The notes: generated from the sequence alone by a model not told the origin. A stretch of DNA of 6,035 nt from Pirellulaceae bacterium (GCA_030744095.1 JASLRF010000023.1:1-6035), one strand, 5' to 3'. Positions 1-5,889 are shown, numbered from the stretch's first letter. Translations and numbers: made by a program.

Positions 1-852
1 TACGTCGGAGACTCATCCTTTGGTCTAGCCAGCACAGCAGTCGTAGCGGTGCTTAATGACTCGCGCAACATCCCTTACGAAGTTGTTAATGCCATTCGGT
101 ACTATCCCTATTATCGTTACGACTACATGCCGCAGCAGCAGAGTGAATCGCGCAGCCGACTCAGCCAACGTCGCAAGCTCAAGTTCATTTACGACCTGGA
201 CACCAATTCGATTCTGGTTCAAGGGGCGGATGCACGACAACTCAAGACCATTGAAGACTTGATCGAAGTCTATGACCAGCCCGAGCCGACGAACTCGCAG
301 TCGGCGCGTGTTTCGAAGGCGTTTCCGATTCAATATTCCAAAGCCGCTGTCGTTGCCGCGACGATCAAAGATGTCTTTCGGGACCTGTTGAGCTCCAATG
401 ACAAGGCATTGCAAGACAACAACCCGGAAAGGCGGAACCGCACAACGCGCGAGTCAACTTACATCTTTGGCGGATCCGGCAGCGGCGAACCTGAACGTAC
501 ACAAGTGAGATTCAAAGGGAAGCTGTCGGTTGGAATCGACGAAACCAGCAACACACTGATTGTTTCCGCTGAAGGTGAGAATCTGATGGAGGTCGTCGGT
601 GAAATGATCAATACGCTCGATGAAGCCGCCAAGCCACTCGCCAACGTCTCGATTGTTCACTTGAATGGCAACACGAATGCCGCGCGGGTCCGCGAAGTGC
701 TTTCGACCTTGCTTACCGAGGGCAACTCCGCGCCAAATTCGGGCACCGCAAAGAGCGCGAATCCCCCGCAGAATGGGCAAAACCGACAGCGCAGCCAAAC
801 CCAGGGAAACAATCAGGGTGGCGCGGCGGTCAGGGTGGTATCGCCGAGATGA
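1..852 (+). CDS. Secretin N-domain repeat protein, 3' part (5' end outside window)
   Basis: The frame is open from base 1 to the TGA at 850-852, giving 283 visible residues. A GTG at 49 could serve as a start, but no ribosome site precedes it and the frame is open upstream, so I treat the gene as truncated by the window edge. Two secretin N-domain (NolW/N1-like) units are visible. The first runs about residues 59-129 (KLKFIYDLDTNSILVQGA, then FPIQYSKAAVVAATIKDVF). The second runs about 175-240 (LSVGIDETSNTLIVSA, then VHLNGNTNAARVREVLSTLL). A Gly/Asn/Gln/Ser-rich tail follows. In type II/III secretion outer-membrane channels such domains form periplasmic rings ahead of a beta-barrel. No barrel follows here, so this is not a complete GspD. 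Planctomycetes carry many such barrel-less proteins of unknown role, presumably in the periplasm or envelope. The last nine residues may be out of frame (see 822-887). Confidence 0.8.
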   Translation, partial: YVGDSSFGLASTAVVAVLNDSRNIPYEVVNAIRYYPYYRYDYMPQQQSESRSRLSQRRKLKFIYDLDTNSILVQGADARQLKTIEDLIEVYDQPEPTNSQSARVSKAFPIQYSKAAVVAATIKDVFRDLLSSNDKALQDNNPERRNRTTRESTYIFGGSGSGEPERTQVRFKGKLSVGIDETSNTLIVSAEGENLMEVVGEMINTLDEAAKPLANVSIVHLNGNTNAARVREVLSTLLTEGNSAPNSGTAKSANPPQNGQNRQRSQTQGNNQGGAAVRVVSPR

Positions 853-887
853 TGACGGCGAAGCCATCAGCGGTCCAGTCATCCTGA
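822..887 (+). other. Possible alternative-frame C-terminus of the secretin N-domain gene
   Basis: In the annotated frame the Gly/Gln/Asn-rich tail ends with AAVRVVSPR and TGA at 850-852. From base 822 the third frame reads RGGQGGIAEMM and then TAKPSAVQSS, ending at TGA 885-887. This keeps the Gly/Gln composition of the preceding residues (TQGNNQGG). A one-base loss near 820-830, a sequencing error in this GC-rich repeat, or a -1 slip would join the two. The evidence is compositional only. Confidence 0.35.
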
Positions 888-919
888 CTCGCTTCGGTGG
901 GATCCAGCGCGATCCACTA

Positions 920-932
920 GTGCGCGTCGCAC
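920..932. terminator. Small perfect hairpin between convergent stops, possible terminator
   Basis: GTGCG-CGT-CGCAC is a perfect 5-bp stem with a 3-base loop. It lies in the 120-160 bp gap between the secretin-domain gene (plus) and the zinc-ribbon/LRR gene (minus), which converge here. No U-run follows directly. A T-rich stretch (CTTTGTTTT) begins about 20 bases further on the plus strand. A second weak stem (CAGGT/ACCTG, near 970-987) lies close by. Either could contribute to transcript ends, but neither is a canonical terminator. Confidence 0.2.
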
Positions 933-1009
933 ATACGTGTAGCGTGGGCGGCGCTTTGTTTTCAGGCTTCAGGTGCTGTAGAACCTGCTGCGTTGATGCA
1001 GAATGGGCT

Positions 1010-2071
1010 CTAGTACCAGATCCAAGCCGTGGGGATCGACCGCTGAAGACGCTCAACGCCGGCCGCGGTCACGGCAGTGTTCTTTACCACCAGAAAGCAA
1101 AGCTTTTTGCGGCCTTTCAAATGGCTCAGGCCGGCATCAGTGATCCCTGTTCCCTCCAGGTCGAGCACTTGGAGCTGCTTGAGATCTTCGACTTGCCCCA
1201 GGTCGTCGTTGGTGAACGATCCGTTTCGCAGCGTGAGCACGCGCAGGACACCAAACGGTGGTTCCAGCGACCGCCAGCCGAACATCCGCTGAAGCGACAG
1301 CATCGCCGACCACGTAACTGCCGCAATTGGCTCACGTTCAATATGAGCATCGGGATTGTCTTCGGCGATGATACGCAGTCTAGCGCCGTAAATGAAATAA
1401 CCGACCACAAACACGACACCGATCGCCAATCCCCAGCGTCCCAGACAAACGAAGCCGACCAAGAACAAGAAGGAGAATCCGACAATCTTGGCCCACATCA
1501 ACATGTTGGTCGTCGAATCGGTTTCATTCAAATGCTTTTTTACCACACGATCGAAACCCGTCGACGTGTCGGGGCGATCAACACCCTCCATGTCGATGAC
1601 TTTTTTCAGAATCAAATGGTAACCGCAGGCGTTGCAAAGGTCGTCATCCGGTTCCATCTCAGCATTGCAATTCGGGCACCCGAATGGGAGATCTTCGCGG
1701 TCGTCAAAATCTTCGGTGCATTCGGACGAAGCCGTGTCCATCTGTTTGGCAGGCGGTGTCGCCGATGGCGGCTTCGGCACCGGTGGCGGCTGAACGGGTG
1801 ACGGCGGAGCTGGCGGCTTTGGCGACACTGCCTGAGGCTTTACCGGTCGCGATTGCGCCGGACGAGGTTTTCCGGTCGGCTGCGGACGGCTGCTGGGAAC
1901 TGATGTCGGCGCGCTGCCGCGTGAGGATTCACTCGATGCAGGAGCCGCACCGTCGGCGGTCTGCACGGTCATCGACTGCTGGCATTTCGGACATTGCACG
2001 GACTTGCCAATGAGATCATCCCAGGCGGAAAAGCTCTTGCCACAATGTCGACAAGTGATGCGAATTGGCAC
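1010..2071 (-). CDS. Zinc-ribbon / proline-rich linker / two-helix membrane / leucine-rich repeat protein
   Basis: 353 residues from a GTG start. The order is: N-terminal zinc ribbon (C7-x2-C10 and C27-x2-C30); a long Pro/Ser/Lys-rich linker (about 40-115); a second zinc ribbon (C132-x2-C135 and C146-x2-C149, ending CGYHL); two closely spaced hydrophobic helices (about 192-211 and 213-229); and a C-terminal LRR region (about 275-353) of roughly three 24-residue repeats, best seen as LQVLDLEGTGITDAGLSHL. Two helices would place both the zinc ribbons and the LRRs in the cytoplasm. The GTG at 2071 is chosen because GAAGGA (2078-2083) sits 6 bases upstream and the PIRITCRHC start is typical of such zinc ribbons. 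A longer GTG form at 2128 overlaps the upstream stop (GTGA) but has no ribosome site. The gene lies 53 bases after the small membrane gene, probably on one transcript. Zinc ribbons and LRRs suggest binding or scaffolding; I cannot assign a function. Confidence 0.8.
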   Translation of the reverse strand: MPIRITCRHCGKSFSAWDDLIGKSVQCPKCQQSMTVQTADGAAPASSESSRGSAPTSVPSSRPQPTGKPRPAQSRPVKPQAVSPKPPAPPSPVQPPPVPKPPSATPPAKQMDTASSECTEDFDDREDLPFGCPNCNAEMEPDDDLCNACGYHLILKKVIDMEGVDRPDTSTGFDRVVKKHLNETDSTTNMLMWAKIVGFSFLFLVGFVCLGRWGLAIGVVFVVGYFIYGARLRIIAEDNPDAHIEREPIAAVTWSAMLSLQRMFGWRSLEPPFGVLRVLTLRNGSFTNDDLGQVEDLKQLQVLDLEGTGITDAGLSHLKGRKKLCFLVVKNTAVTAAGVERLQRSIPTAWIWY

Positions 2072-2077
2072 GTATTG

Positions 2078-2083
2078 TCCTTC
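2078..2083 (-). promoter_or_regulatory. Ribosome binding site deciding the GTG start at 2071
   Basis: GAAGGA on the minus strand ends 6 bases before the GTG at 2071-2069. It is the only good Shine-Dalgarno near either candidate start and it selects the 353-residue form over the 372-residue one. Confidence 0.65.
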
Positions 2084-2124
2084 TGATCTCTCTTTCACGA
2101 ACTGAAGACGCTGCGCGTTTAGGG

Positions 2125-2496
2125 TCACGTGATTGGACGCTGTTTCGTGTCATGATGCAGCTGCAACTTGGGGCCGAACAGCACGCCACGAATCATAAAT
2201 GCCAACGTTGCAAACAGAACCGTACTGATCATAAGCGTCAGCGTCAAACATGCGCCGAAATGATCGCGGAGCAATAACACCGTGGGTGCTTCCGTCGCAG
2301 TGGGCACTCGGCGAGTGACCGGCCCCTGGCCTGCCGATTGTCGCTCGGCTTCCTGTCGCCACTGCTGCCAAGCCTCCTGCGAGACATTCGCATCTGGACG
2401 CCCCAACACTCGGGATCTCGCGAAACAGAGGCCACCGGCAATGGAGGCGATCAGAATCACGTAAACCGTCAGCATCAACACGTTGGTCCGCGACAT
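2125..2496 (-). CDS. Small two-helix membrane protein, unknown function
   Basis: 123 residues, unrecognised. Two hydrophobic helices are clear: about 6-26 (VLMLTVYVILIASIAGGL) and about 79-104 (ACLTLTLMISTVLFATLAF). Between them lies a polar loop of about 50 residues rich in Gln, Arg and Ala (EAWQQWRQEAERQ). A short basic, His-containing tail ends the protein. I place the start at the ATG at 2496 because AGGA lies 6 bases upstream and the first helix then begins at the N-terminus, as in a membrane anchor. An in-frame start at 2550 would add 18 polar residues with no visible ribosome site. It is the first gene of a probable two-gene unit with the zinc-ribbon/LRR protein 53 bases downstream, itself a two-helix membrane protein, so the two could act together. 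That partnership is inferred only from position. Confidence 0.7.
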   Translation of the reverse strand: MSRTNVLMLTVYVILIASIAGGLCFARSRVLGRPDANVSQEAWQQWRQEAERQSAGQGPVTRRVPTATEAPTVLLLRDHFGACLTLTLMISTVLFATLAFMIRGVLFGPKLQLHHDTKQRPIT

Positions 2497-2521
2497 TTCC
2501 GGTCCTATCCGTAGCCAGCGA

Positions 2522-2550
2522 TGAGTACCGCTCGTTCTTTCGAGAGTCAA
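2522..2550 (-). promoter_or_regulatory. Weak candidate promoter for the two-gene membrane unit
   Basis: On the minus strand TTGACT (2550-2545), a near-consensus -35, is followed after 17 bases by TACTCA (2527-2522), a poor -10. A start near 2515 would give a leader of about 20 bases containing the AGGA ribosome site. The -35 is good, the -10 is not. Confidence 0.22.
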
Positions 2551-2595
2551 GTTGATCGCTAACCTTAACGCTCGTCCCCCCCCTCATTTTGCTAT

Positions 2596-2630
2596 TTCGT
2601 GCCACGAATCATCGACAGAATGACACGAAT
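2596..2630. repeat. CACGAAT direct repeats with an embedded palindrome
   Basis: TTCGTG-C-CACGAA (2596-2608) is a 13-base palindrome. CACGAAT occurs at 2603-2609 and again at 2624-2630, exactly 21 bases apart, or two helical turns. It resembles the short CACGAATGACACGAAT-type intergenic repeat that I recall from planctomycete and other genomes. It could instead be a paired protein-binding site upstream of the gene at 2496. Confidence 0.4.
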
Positions 2631-2741
2631 GGGGTAGAGGATCAGCAAAAAATTCTTTTTTTACGTGGCTCAGGCTAGCATCGAGCACGCAATCATATTA
2701 AAAATCACCCTTCTATTCGGCTGAGGCCTCGATTCTTATAC

Positions 2742-2774
2742 GGCAGGTTTGGACGTCATCTTCCCAAGCCTGCC
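2742..2774. terminator. Strong 11-bp hairpin just downstream of rdgB
   Basis: GGCAGGTTTGG (2742-2752) pairs with CCAAGCCTGCC (2764-2774) through 11 bp with one G-T wobble and an 11-base loop. It begins 5 bases after the rdgB stop, where a terminator is expected for that minus-strand gene. However, the T5 run (2776-2780) lies on the plus-strand side. Read on the minus strand, the hairpin is preceded by A5 and followed by GTATAAG, not a U-tract. It may act in both directions or end a plus-strand transcript. Confidence 0.45.
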
Positions 2775-2779
2775 ATTTT

Positions 2780-3424
2780 TCATGCGCCGACCTCTGAATT
2801 GGATGTTGTTGGTGCCCAGTGCCCCCCCCGAGCGATCTGTACCATTTGTGGAATCAACCGCCGCATAGCCCGCCCACGATGGCTCAGCACTGATTTGACG
2901 CTAGCCCCCAATTCCGCAAACGTCCGGTGATACTCGGCGATCTCGAACAGCGGATCGTATCCGAATCCACCCTCACCGACGGGGCTGTGCCGGATCCTCC
3001 CGCCACACGTCGATTGCCAGTCCGCGCGAACTTCTCCCCGTGGATCCGACAACGTCACGTGGCAAACGTAATGGGCCATCCTCTCACTGTCGGGCACATT
3101 GGCCAATTCCTCAAGCAGACGCACGTTATTCATTTTGTCCGTTGCGCCAGGTCCGGCGAAGCGGGCGGAAAAAATGCCTGGCCTGCCGCCCAACGCGTCC
3201 ACGGAAAGGCCACTATCTTCGCCCAACACCCAGGCGTGCAGATGACGTGCTTGCTGCACTGCCTTAAGCGCGGCGTTCTCCGCAAATGTCTCGCCGGTTT
3301 CTTCGACGTTGAGCGGGCTGGGAAAATCAGCAAGTGTCTTCAGTTCAAACCCAAAGGGTGCCAGCAGCTGAGCAAGCTCCTGCCCCTTCTTGCGATTGTG
3401 GGTACCCAGAACCAACAAGTGCAT
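2780..3424 (-). CDS. rdgB: XTP/dITP pyrophosphatase (RdgB/HAM1 family)
   Basis: 214 residues, close to the family's usual 195-205. The enzyme hydrolyses non-canonical purine nucleoside triphosphates (ITP, dITP, XTP) to the monophosphate and pyrophosphate, keeping them out of DNA and RNA. It is cytosolic and usually dimeric. Family motifs appear in order: nucleotide-binding THNRKK (8-13, for the usual TGNxGK); EETGETFAENAALKA (41-55); GEDSGLSVDALGGRPGIFSARFAG (68-91, written in part; D70 matches the catalytic Asp); GGFGYDPLF (152-160) with TFAEL (168-172); and SHRGRA (181-186). The ATG at 3424 starts exactly where family members start (MHLLVLGTHN), with AGGGTG 7 bases upstream. A longer open frame to 3538 adds residues with no family match. 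The last roughly 14 residues follow a G8 run and are outside the conserved fold. It stands 171 bases after the SPOR-like gene, so a shared transcript is uncertain. Confidence 0.95.
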   Translation of the reverse strand: MHLLVLGTHNRKKGQELAQLLAPFGFELKTLADFPSPLNVEETGETFAENAALKAVQQARHLHAWVLGEDSGLSVDALGGRPGIFSARFAGPGATDKMNNVRLLEELANVPDSERMAHYVCHVTLSDPRGEVRADWQSTCGGRIRHSPVGEGGFGYDPLFEIAEYHRTFAELGASVKSVLSHRGRAMRRLIPQMVQIARGGHWAPTTSNSEVGA

Positions 3425-3510
3425 TTCAACACACCCTATTGCAATTCGGTTGGCAAAGGCCTGAACATACCAAACGTCGGGGCCGGGTGTGAGGGTGGCA
3501 ACGTCATCGG

Positions 3511-3545
3511 CCCAAGTCTTGCTTGGGATGGCCCGCAACAGGGCC
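3511..3545. other. Two adjacent small hairpins between the SPOR-like gene and rdgB
   Basis: CCCAAG-TCTTG-CTTGGG (3511-3527) is a perfect 6-bp stem. GGCCC-GCAACA-GGGCC (3530-3545) is a perfect 5-bp stem two bases away. They lie 50-85 bases after the stop of the gene at 3596-4708 and upstream of the rdgB start. No T-run follows, so they could be a weak terminator or an RNA processing or stability element. Confidence 0.25.
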
Positions 3546-3595
3546 CAGCTCGAAAATGGACATCGCCCCGGTCGAAGAGAAGAGTTGTATGAGGG

Positions 3596-4708
3596 CTACC
3601 GCATGAACTTGCGGACGTAGTCCATGGCGATCGAGCGGCGAGGAACGCGCATCGGTAGCGGCTGCACATCGAAGTTGACGCCGTTCAGGCGCCGCGGCTG
3701 GAGTCCAATGCCTTGCTGACCAGGAAGACGCTGTTGCGTCGCGGCAAATTGCTTCATGATATTGTGGATCCCAGGATTGATCTCAACCTGCCCAGTCTCA
3801 AGTTCCTTGCCATCGCTATCGAAACTGCCAACCGTCACGATGCTCTCGTAGCGATCGTGAAACTCGTAGGCTTCGATACCCTGCTCGCGAAGCGCCATTG
3901 TCAAACGGTGTGCGCGATCGGCGGCCAATTCCAATTTATTGGAGATTCTCCCTGTTCGCTCAATCGCTTCGATTTCACGCGCGTTGGTTGTCTCCTTGCC
4001 TTTGAATGTCGCCACGCGAACCGTAAACGCCCCTGGATTCTTCAAAATGCTAAACTCGACGTTCTTGTTCATCCCTATCACAAAGTCGTCGATTCCGCTG
4101 GGAAGAAAATACTCTTCAGACAAGAGCGGGTTGCGCGTCGCGAAGGCGCTACCCATCGGTCCCTTATCACGTTTCATGGGATCGCCATTCATGCGACGCT
4201 GGAGGGCTCGCCATCCGGCAAAACGTTGCCTTGAATGTTGATTCTGTGAAATGTCCAAAGTGCGAGGCCGCAGGTACTTGACCTTGCTCAGCGTCTTCCC
4301 CAGCTTTGGATCGCTGGTGGAATCGTAGTTACCGATTAGCACGGCAAACGAGTCGTACCGCGCTGCGTTGTTGGCATATTTCATTTTCGCTCGGCCGCCG
4401 TATTTGTTCAGCGTCAGGCCATCCATGCTCTCGGTATAGTCGTACGTCTGCTTGTGAATGTAAGCTGGTAAATGCGATTCTCGACGAAGTTCGAGAACAA
4501 GATCGTGCGCTTGTTTTTCCGCACCGGGGCCCGCAAAACTGGCGGCCAGAATATGCCACGGTCCTTGGTCTTCCGTCAGGCGGTACGACTTTGTGGGATC
4601 CGTGTCGACACGTTTAAATGGAATCAGTGCTGTCCAGGGTGGAGCGGCAATCGCTGGTGCAGCGAACATCAGGACGAAGAGAGACCGACGTATCGTTAAC
4701 AAGTTCAT
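3596..4708 (-). CDS. Exported protein with two SPOR-like modules
   Basis: 370 residues. Residues 1-22 form a Sec signal peptide: RR near the start, the hydrophobic stretch LFVLMFAAPAIA, and a likely cut after Ala 21 or 22. The mature part has two similar alpha/beta units. Unit 1 (about 50-130) has WHILAASFAG, then a helix HDLVLELRRESHLPAYIHK, then FAVLIGNYDS. Unit 2 (about 227-298) has FTVRVATFKG, then HRLTMALREQGIEAYEFHD, then SIVTVGSFDS. The strand-helix-strand pattern with a closing 'VGxF/Y' strand is that of SPOR (sporulation-related repeat) domains, which in known cases bind glycan strands of peptidoglycan lacking stem peptides. The family assignment is by pattern, not by search. A basic/proline-rich tail (330-370) follows. 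The start is firm: AGGAG lies 6 bases before the ATG. No membrane anchor other than the signal peptide is seen, so the protein is probably periplasmic. Confidence 0.75.
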   Translation of the reverse strand: MNLLTIRRSLFVLMFAAPAIAAPPWTALIPFKRVDTDPTKSYRLTEDQGPWHILAASFAGPGAEKQAHDLVLELRRESHLPAYIHKQTYDYTESMDGLTLNKYGGRAKMKYANNAARYDSFAVLIGNYDSTSDPKLGKTLSKVKYLRPRTLDISQNQHSRQRFAGWRALQRRMNGDPMKRDKGPMGSAFATRNPLLSEEYFLPSGIDDFVIGMNKNVEFSILKNPGAFTVRVATFKGKETTNAREIEAIERTGRISNKLELAADRAHRLTMALREQGIEAYEFHDRYESIVTVGSFDSDGKELETGQVEINPGIHNIMKQFAATQQRLPGQQGIGLQPRRLNGVNFDVQPLPMRVPRRSIAMDYVRKFMR

Positions 4709-4727
4709 CGAATTCTCCTACCAACTT

Positions 4728-4790
4728 CGGCTTCGCTAGCACGTGGAAGCCGGTGATCTTGGTGCGAAGGTCGGTAGCCCAGAATTGGGC
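4728..4790 (-). promoter_or_regulatory. Structured leader upstream of the SPOR-like gene
   Basis: Two stems lie just upstream of the ribosome site at 4715-4719. CGGCTTC (4728-4734) pairs with GAAGCCG (4746-4752), giving 7 bp with an 11-base loop. GCCCA-GAAT-TGGGC (4777-4790) is a perfect 5-bp stem with a 4-base loop. I see no convincing -10/-35 in the 177-base gap. The stems could be part of a 5' leader or of the upstream gene's 3' end. Confidence 0.25.
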
Positions 4791-4885
4791 CGTCGGGTGA
4801 CATGCGGGCGGGAAACTAGCAAATCGCCACGCGGCACGCTAGAGCGGATTATTTGCGACAAGAGGATTCGGCGATTCTTCGAATG

Positions 4886-5839
4886 CTAGCGATAGATTTC
4901 GTGGCAATCCGTGCAAGCTTTTTTTACTTCGCCGGACGCTTTACGGGCTTGATCGTAATTGCCGAGCTTGACGGCGCTAGAAATCTCGATGGCAGCTTCC
5001 TTCATGCGTTTTGCCAAGTCCACATAGTCCTCATCGTCCCATTCGTCCATTCCCTCTTTGACGAGTATTTCGCTCAGCACAGCCGTGATTTCGGCTTCAT
5101 GCAAAACGTTTTCCGCATTCGCTTCGAATTCACCCTTGCTGCTGATCCAGGCACTCATCTTGCCTTCGAACCCAACTTCTAGACGCTGCATAAGCGGACC
5201 ACGATCACAGACTGTAGCCCAATCGGCGTCGGCTTGTTCCGCTTCTACTTGTAAACTGGCGCCGCCGATAAGATCTTGCAAGTCGGCCTTGCGCTTCTTC
5301 GCTTCGTTATAAGTGTTGGTGTTGCCGCCAGCTTTGGTATTCCTGGCCGTGCGAGCAAATACGTCTCGCGCGGCTGGCCCCATCTTCTTCCATCGAACGT
5401 CGTCGTCGAACTCGCCAATAATCGCAAACATCGCCGCCAGGATGGAAAAATCACGGCGCACTTGCTTGTGCCCACGCCCGGCGAAATCGCTGGGCGTCGT
5501 GACGGACTTATCGACATTCAGCTTGATAGCTTTGATCTCGTCCTCAATCGTCACGGCAGAGATCATCTTGGACCAGGCGTACGACGCTCCTTCCGAAGCA
5601 GCGCCTGGCGAACCGCCGGTCGGCGCGGTAGTGACGACAACCGCCCCCGGTTTCTCCGGTCGTTCGCCTTGCAACCTGGAGAACAGATCATCGAAGAAGA
5701 TCCGACTTACTTCACTGCCAAACTTGGGAGGAGTGGCGCGTTTTTTTGCCTTACCCTTTTCATTCTGCGCCAAAACAACCAGACTCAGGGCACACCAACA
5801 GAGGGCACTTAACGCCAGCCAAGTCGTTGTTCTTCGCAT
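4886..5839 (-). CDS. Exported c-type cytochrome, duplicated cytochrome c'-like protein with one heme site
   Basis: 317 residues. Residues 1-24 are a Sec signal peptide (RR, then TWLALSALCWCALSLVVLA, probable cut before Gln 25). A variable linker with a Gly/Ala/Pro segment (about 65-85) follows, then two helical halves. The C-terminal half (about 215-317) ends in ACTDCHEIYR; the CxxCH at 309-313, four residues from the end, is the covalent heme c site placed as in class II cytochromes (cytochrome c'), whose four-helix bundle carries CxxCH on the last helix. The first half (about 87-193) has matching helices but LIGG where CxxCH would be. Known class II cytochromes carry electrons or bind small gases in the periplasm; the partner here is unknown. 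The ATG at 5839 is chosen because GGGAG lies 10 bases upstream and the predicted transcript starts near 5870, downstream of the in-frame ATG at 5878. Confidence 0.8.
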   Translation of the reverse strand: MRRTTTWLALSALCWCALSLVVLAQNEKGKAKKRATPPKFGSEVSRIFFDDLFSRLQGERPEKPGAVVVTTAPTGGSPGAASEGASYAWSKMISAVTIEDEIKAIKLNVDKSVTTPSDFAGRGHKQVRRDFSILAAMFAIIGEFDDDVRWKKMGPAARDVFARTARNTKAGGNTNTYNEAKKRKADLQDLIGGASLQVEAEQADADWATVCDRGPLMQRLEVGFEGKMSAWISSKGEFEANAENVLHEAEITAVLSEILVKEGMDEWDDEDYVDLAKRMKEAAIEISSAVKLGNYDQARKASGEVKKACTDCHEIYR

Positions 5840-5868
5840 ATTCAGCGATCTCCCAATGAAAGTCATCC

Positions 5869-5889
5869 ACCGACTCATTATCGGTCGGT
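5869..5889. promoter_or_regulatory. Inverted repeat flanking the cytochrome -10, possible operator
   Basis: ACCGAC (5869-5874) and GTCGGT (5884-5889) form a perfect 6-bp inverted repeat with a 9-base centre. That centre contains exactly the -10 hexamer ATTATC (5877-5882, plus-strand reading). A dimeric repressor bound here would cover the -10 and start site. No regulator is identified. Confidence 0.4.

Larger units (their letters stand above)
2497..2779. other. Intergenic region with homopolymer runs and short repeats, no gene seen
   Basis: This 283-base gap lies between the small membrane gene and rdgB. It holds a C8 run (2576-2583), a CACGAAT repeat element (2596-2630), an A/T-rich stretch with A6 and T7 runs (about 2648-2664), another A/T-rich stretch near 2693-2705, and a strong hairpin (2742-2774). 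No open frame in it has coding character. It must contain the promoter of the minus-strand unit that starts at 2496. Confidence 0.6.

Noticed and set aside
911..921. GATCCACTAGT, identical to part of a common cloning-vector polylinker
   Set aside because: The match is only 11 bases and the flanks differ from the vector, so chance is more likely than contamination.
665..1801. Long 378-codon plus-strand open frame
   Set aside because: It crosses the end of one gene and lies antisense to the zinc-ribbon/LRR gene, whose Cys pairs, helices and LRRs are clear. The plus-strand translation is rich in Arg/His with no domain pattern.
2150..2605. 151-codon minus-strand open frame overlapping the small membrane gene
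   Set aside because: Its translation has no hydrophobic helices or family pattern, while the overlapping frame has two clean membrane helices and a good ribosome site.
3425..3538. N-terminal extension of rdgB by 38 residues
   Set aside because: The residues do not resemble the family, and the ATG at 3424 has a ribosome site and begins at the canonical first strand.
2927..3592. 221-codon plus-strand open frame across rdgB
   Set aside because: It is antisense to rdgB, which carries all family motifs in order.
4842..4882. Candidate promoter (AATAAT on the minus strand) for the SPOR-like gene
   Set aside because: No acceptable -35 lies 16-18 bases upstream, and the site sits right at the end of the cytochrome gene.
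5276..5812. 178-codon plus-strand open frame across the cytochrome gene
   Set aside because: It is a shadow of the minus-strand cytochrome gene, which has a signal peptide, a CxxCH motif and a promoter.
5840..5878. Longer cytochrome start at ATG 5878 or 5866
   Set aside because: Both precede or touch the predicted transcription start near 5870, lack a spaced ribosome site, and push the signal peptide away from the N-terminus.
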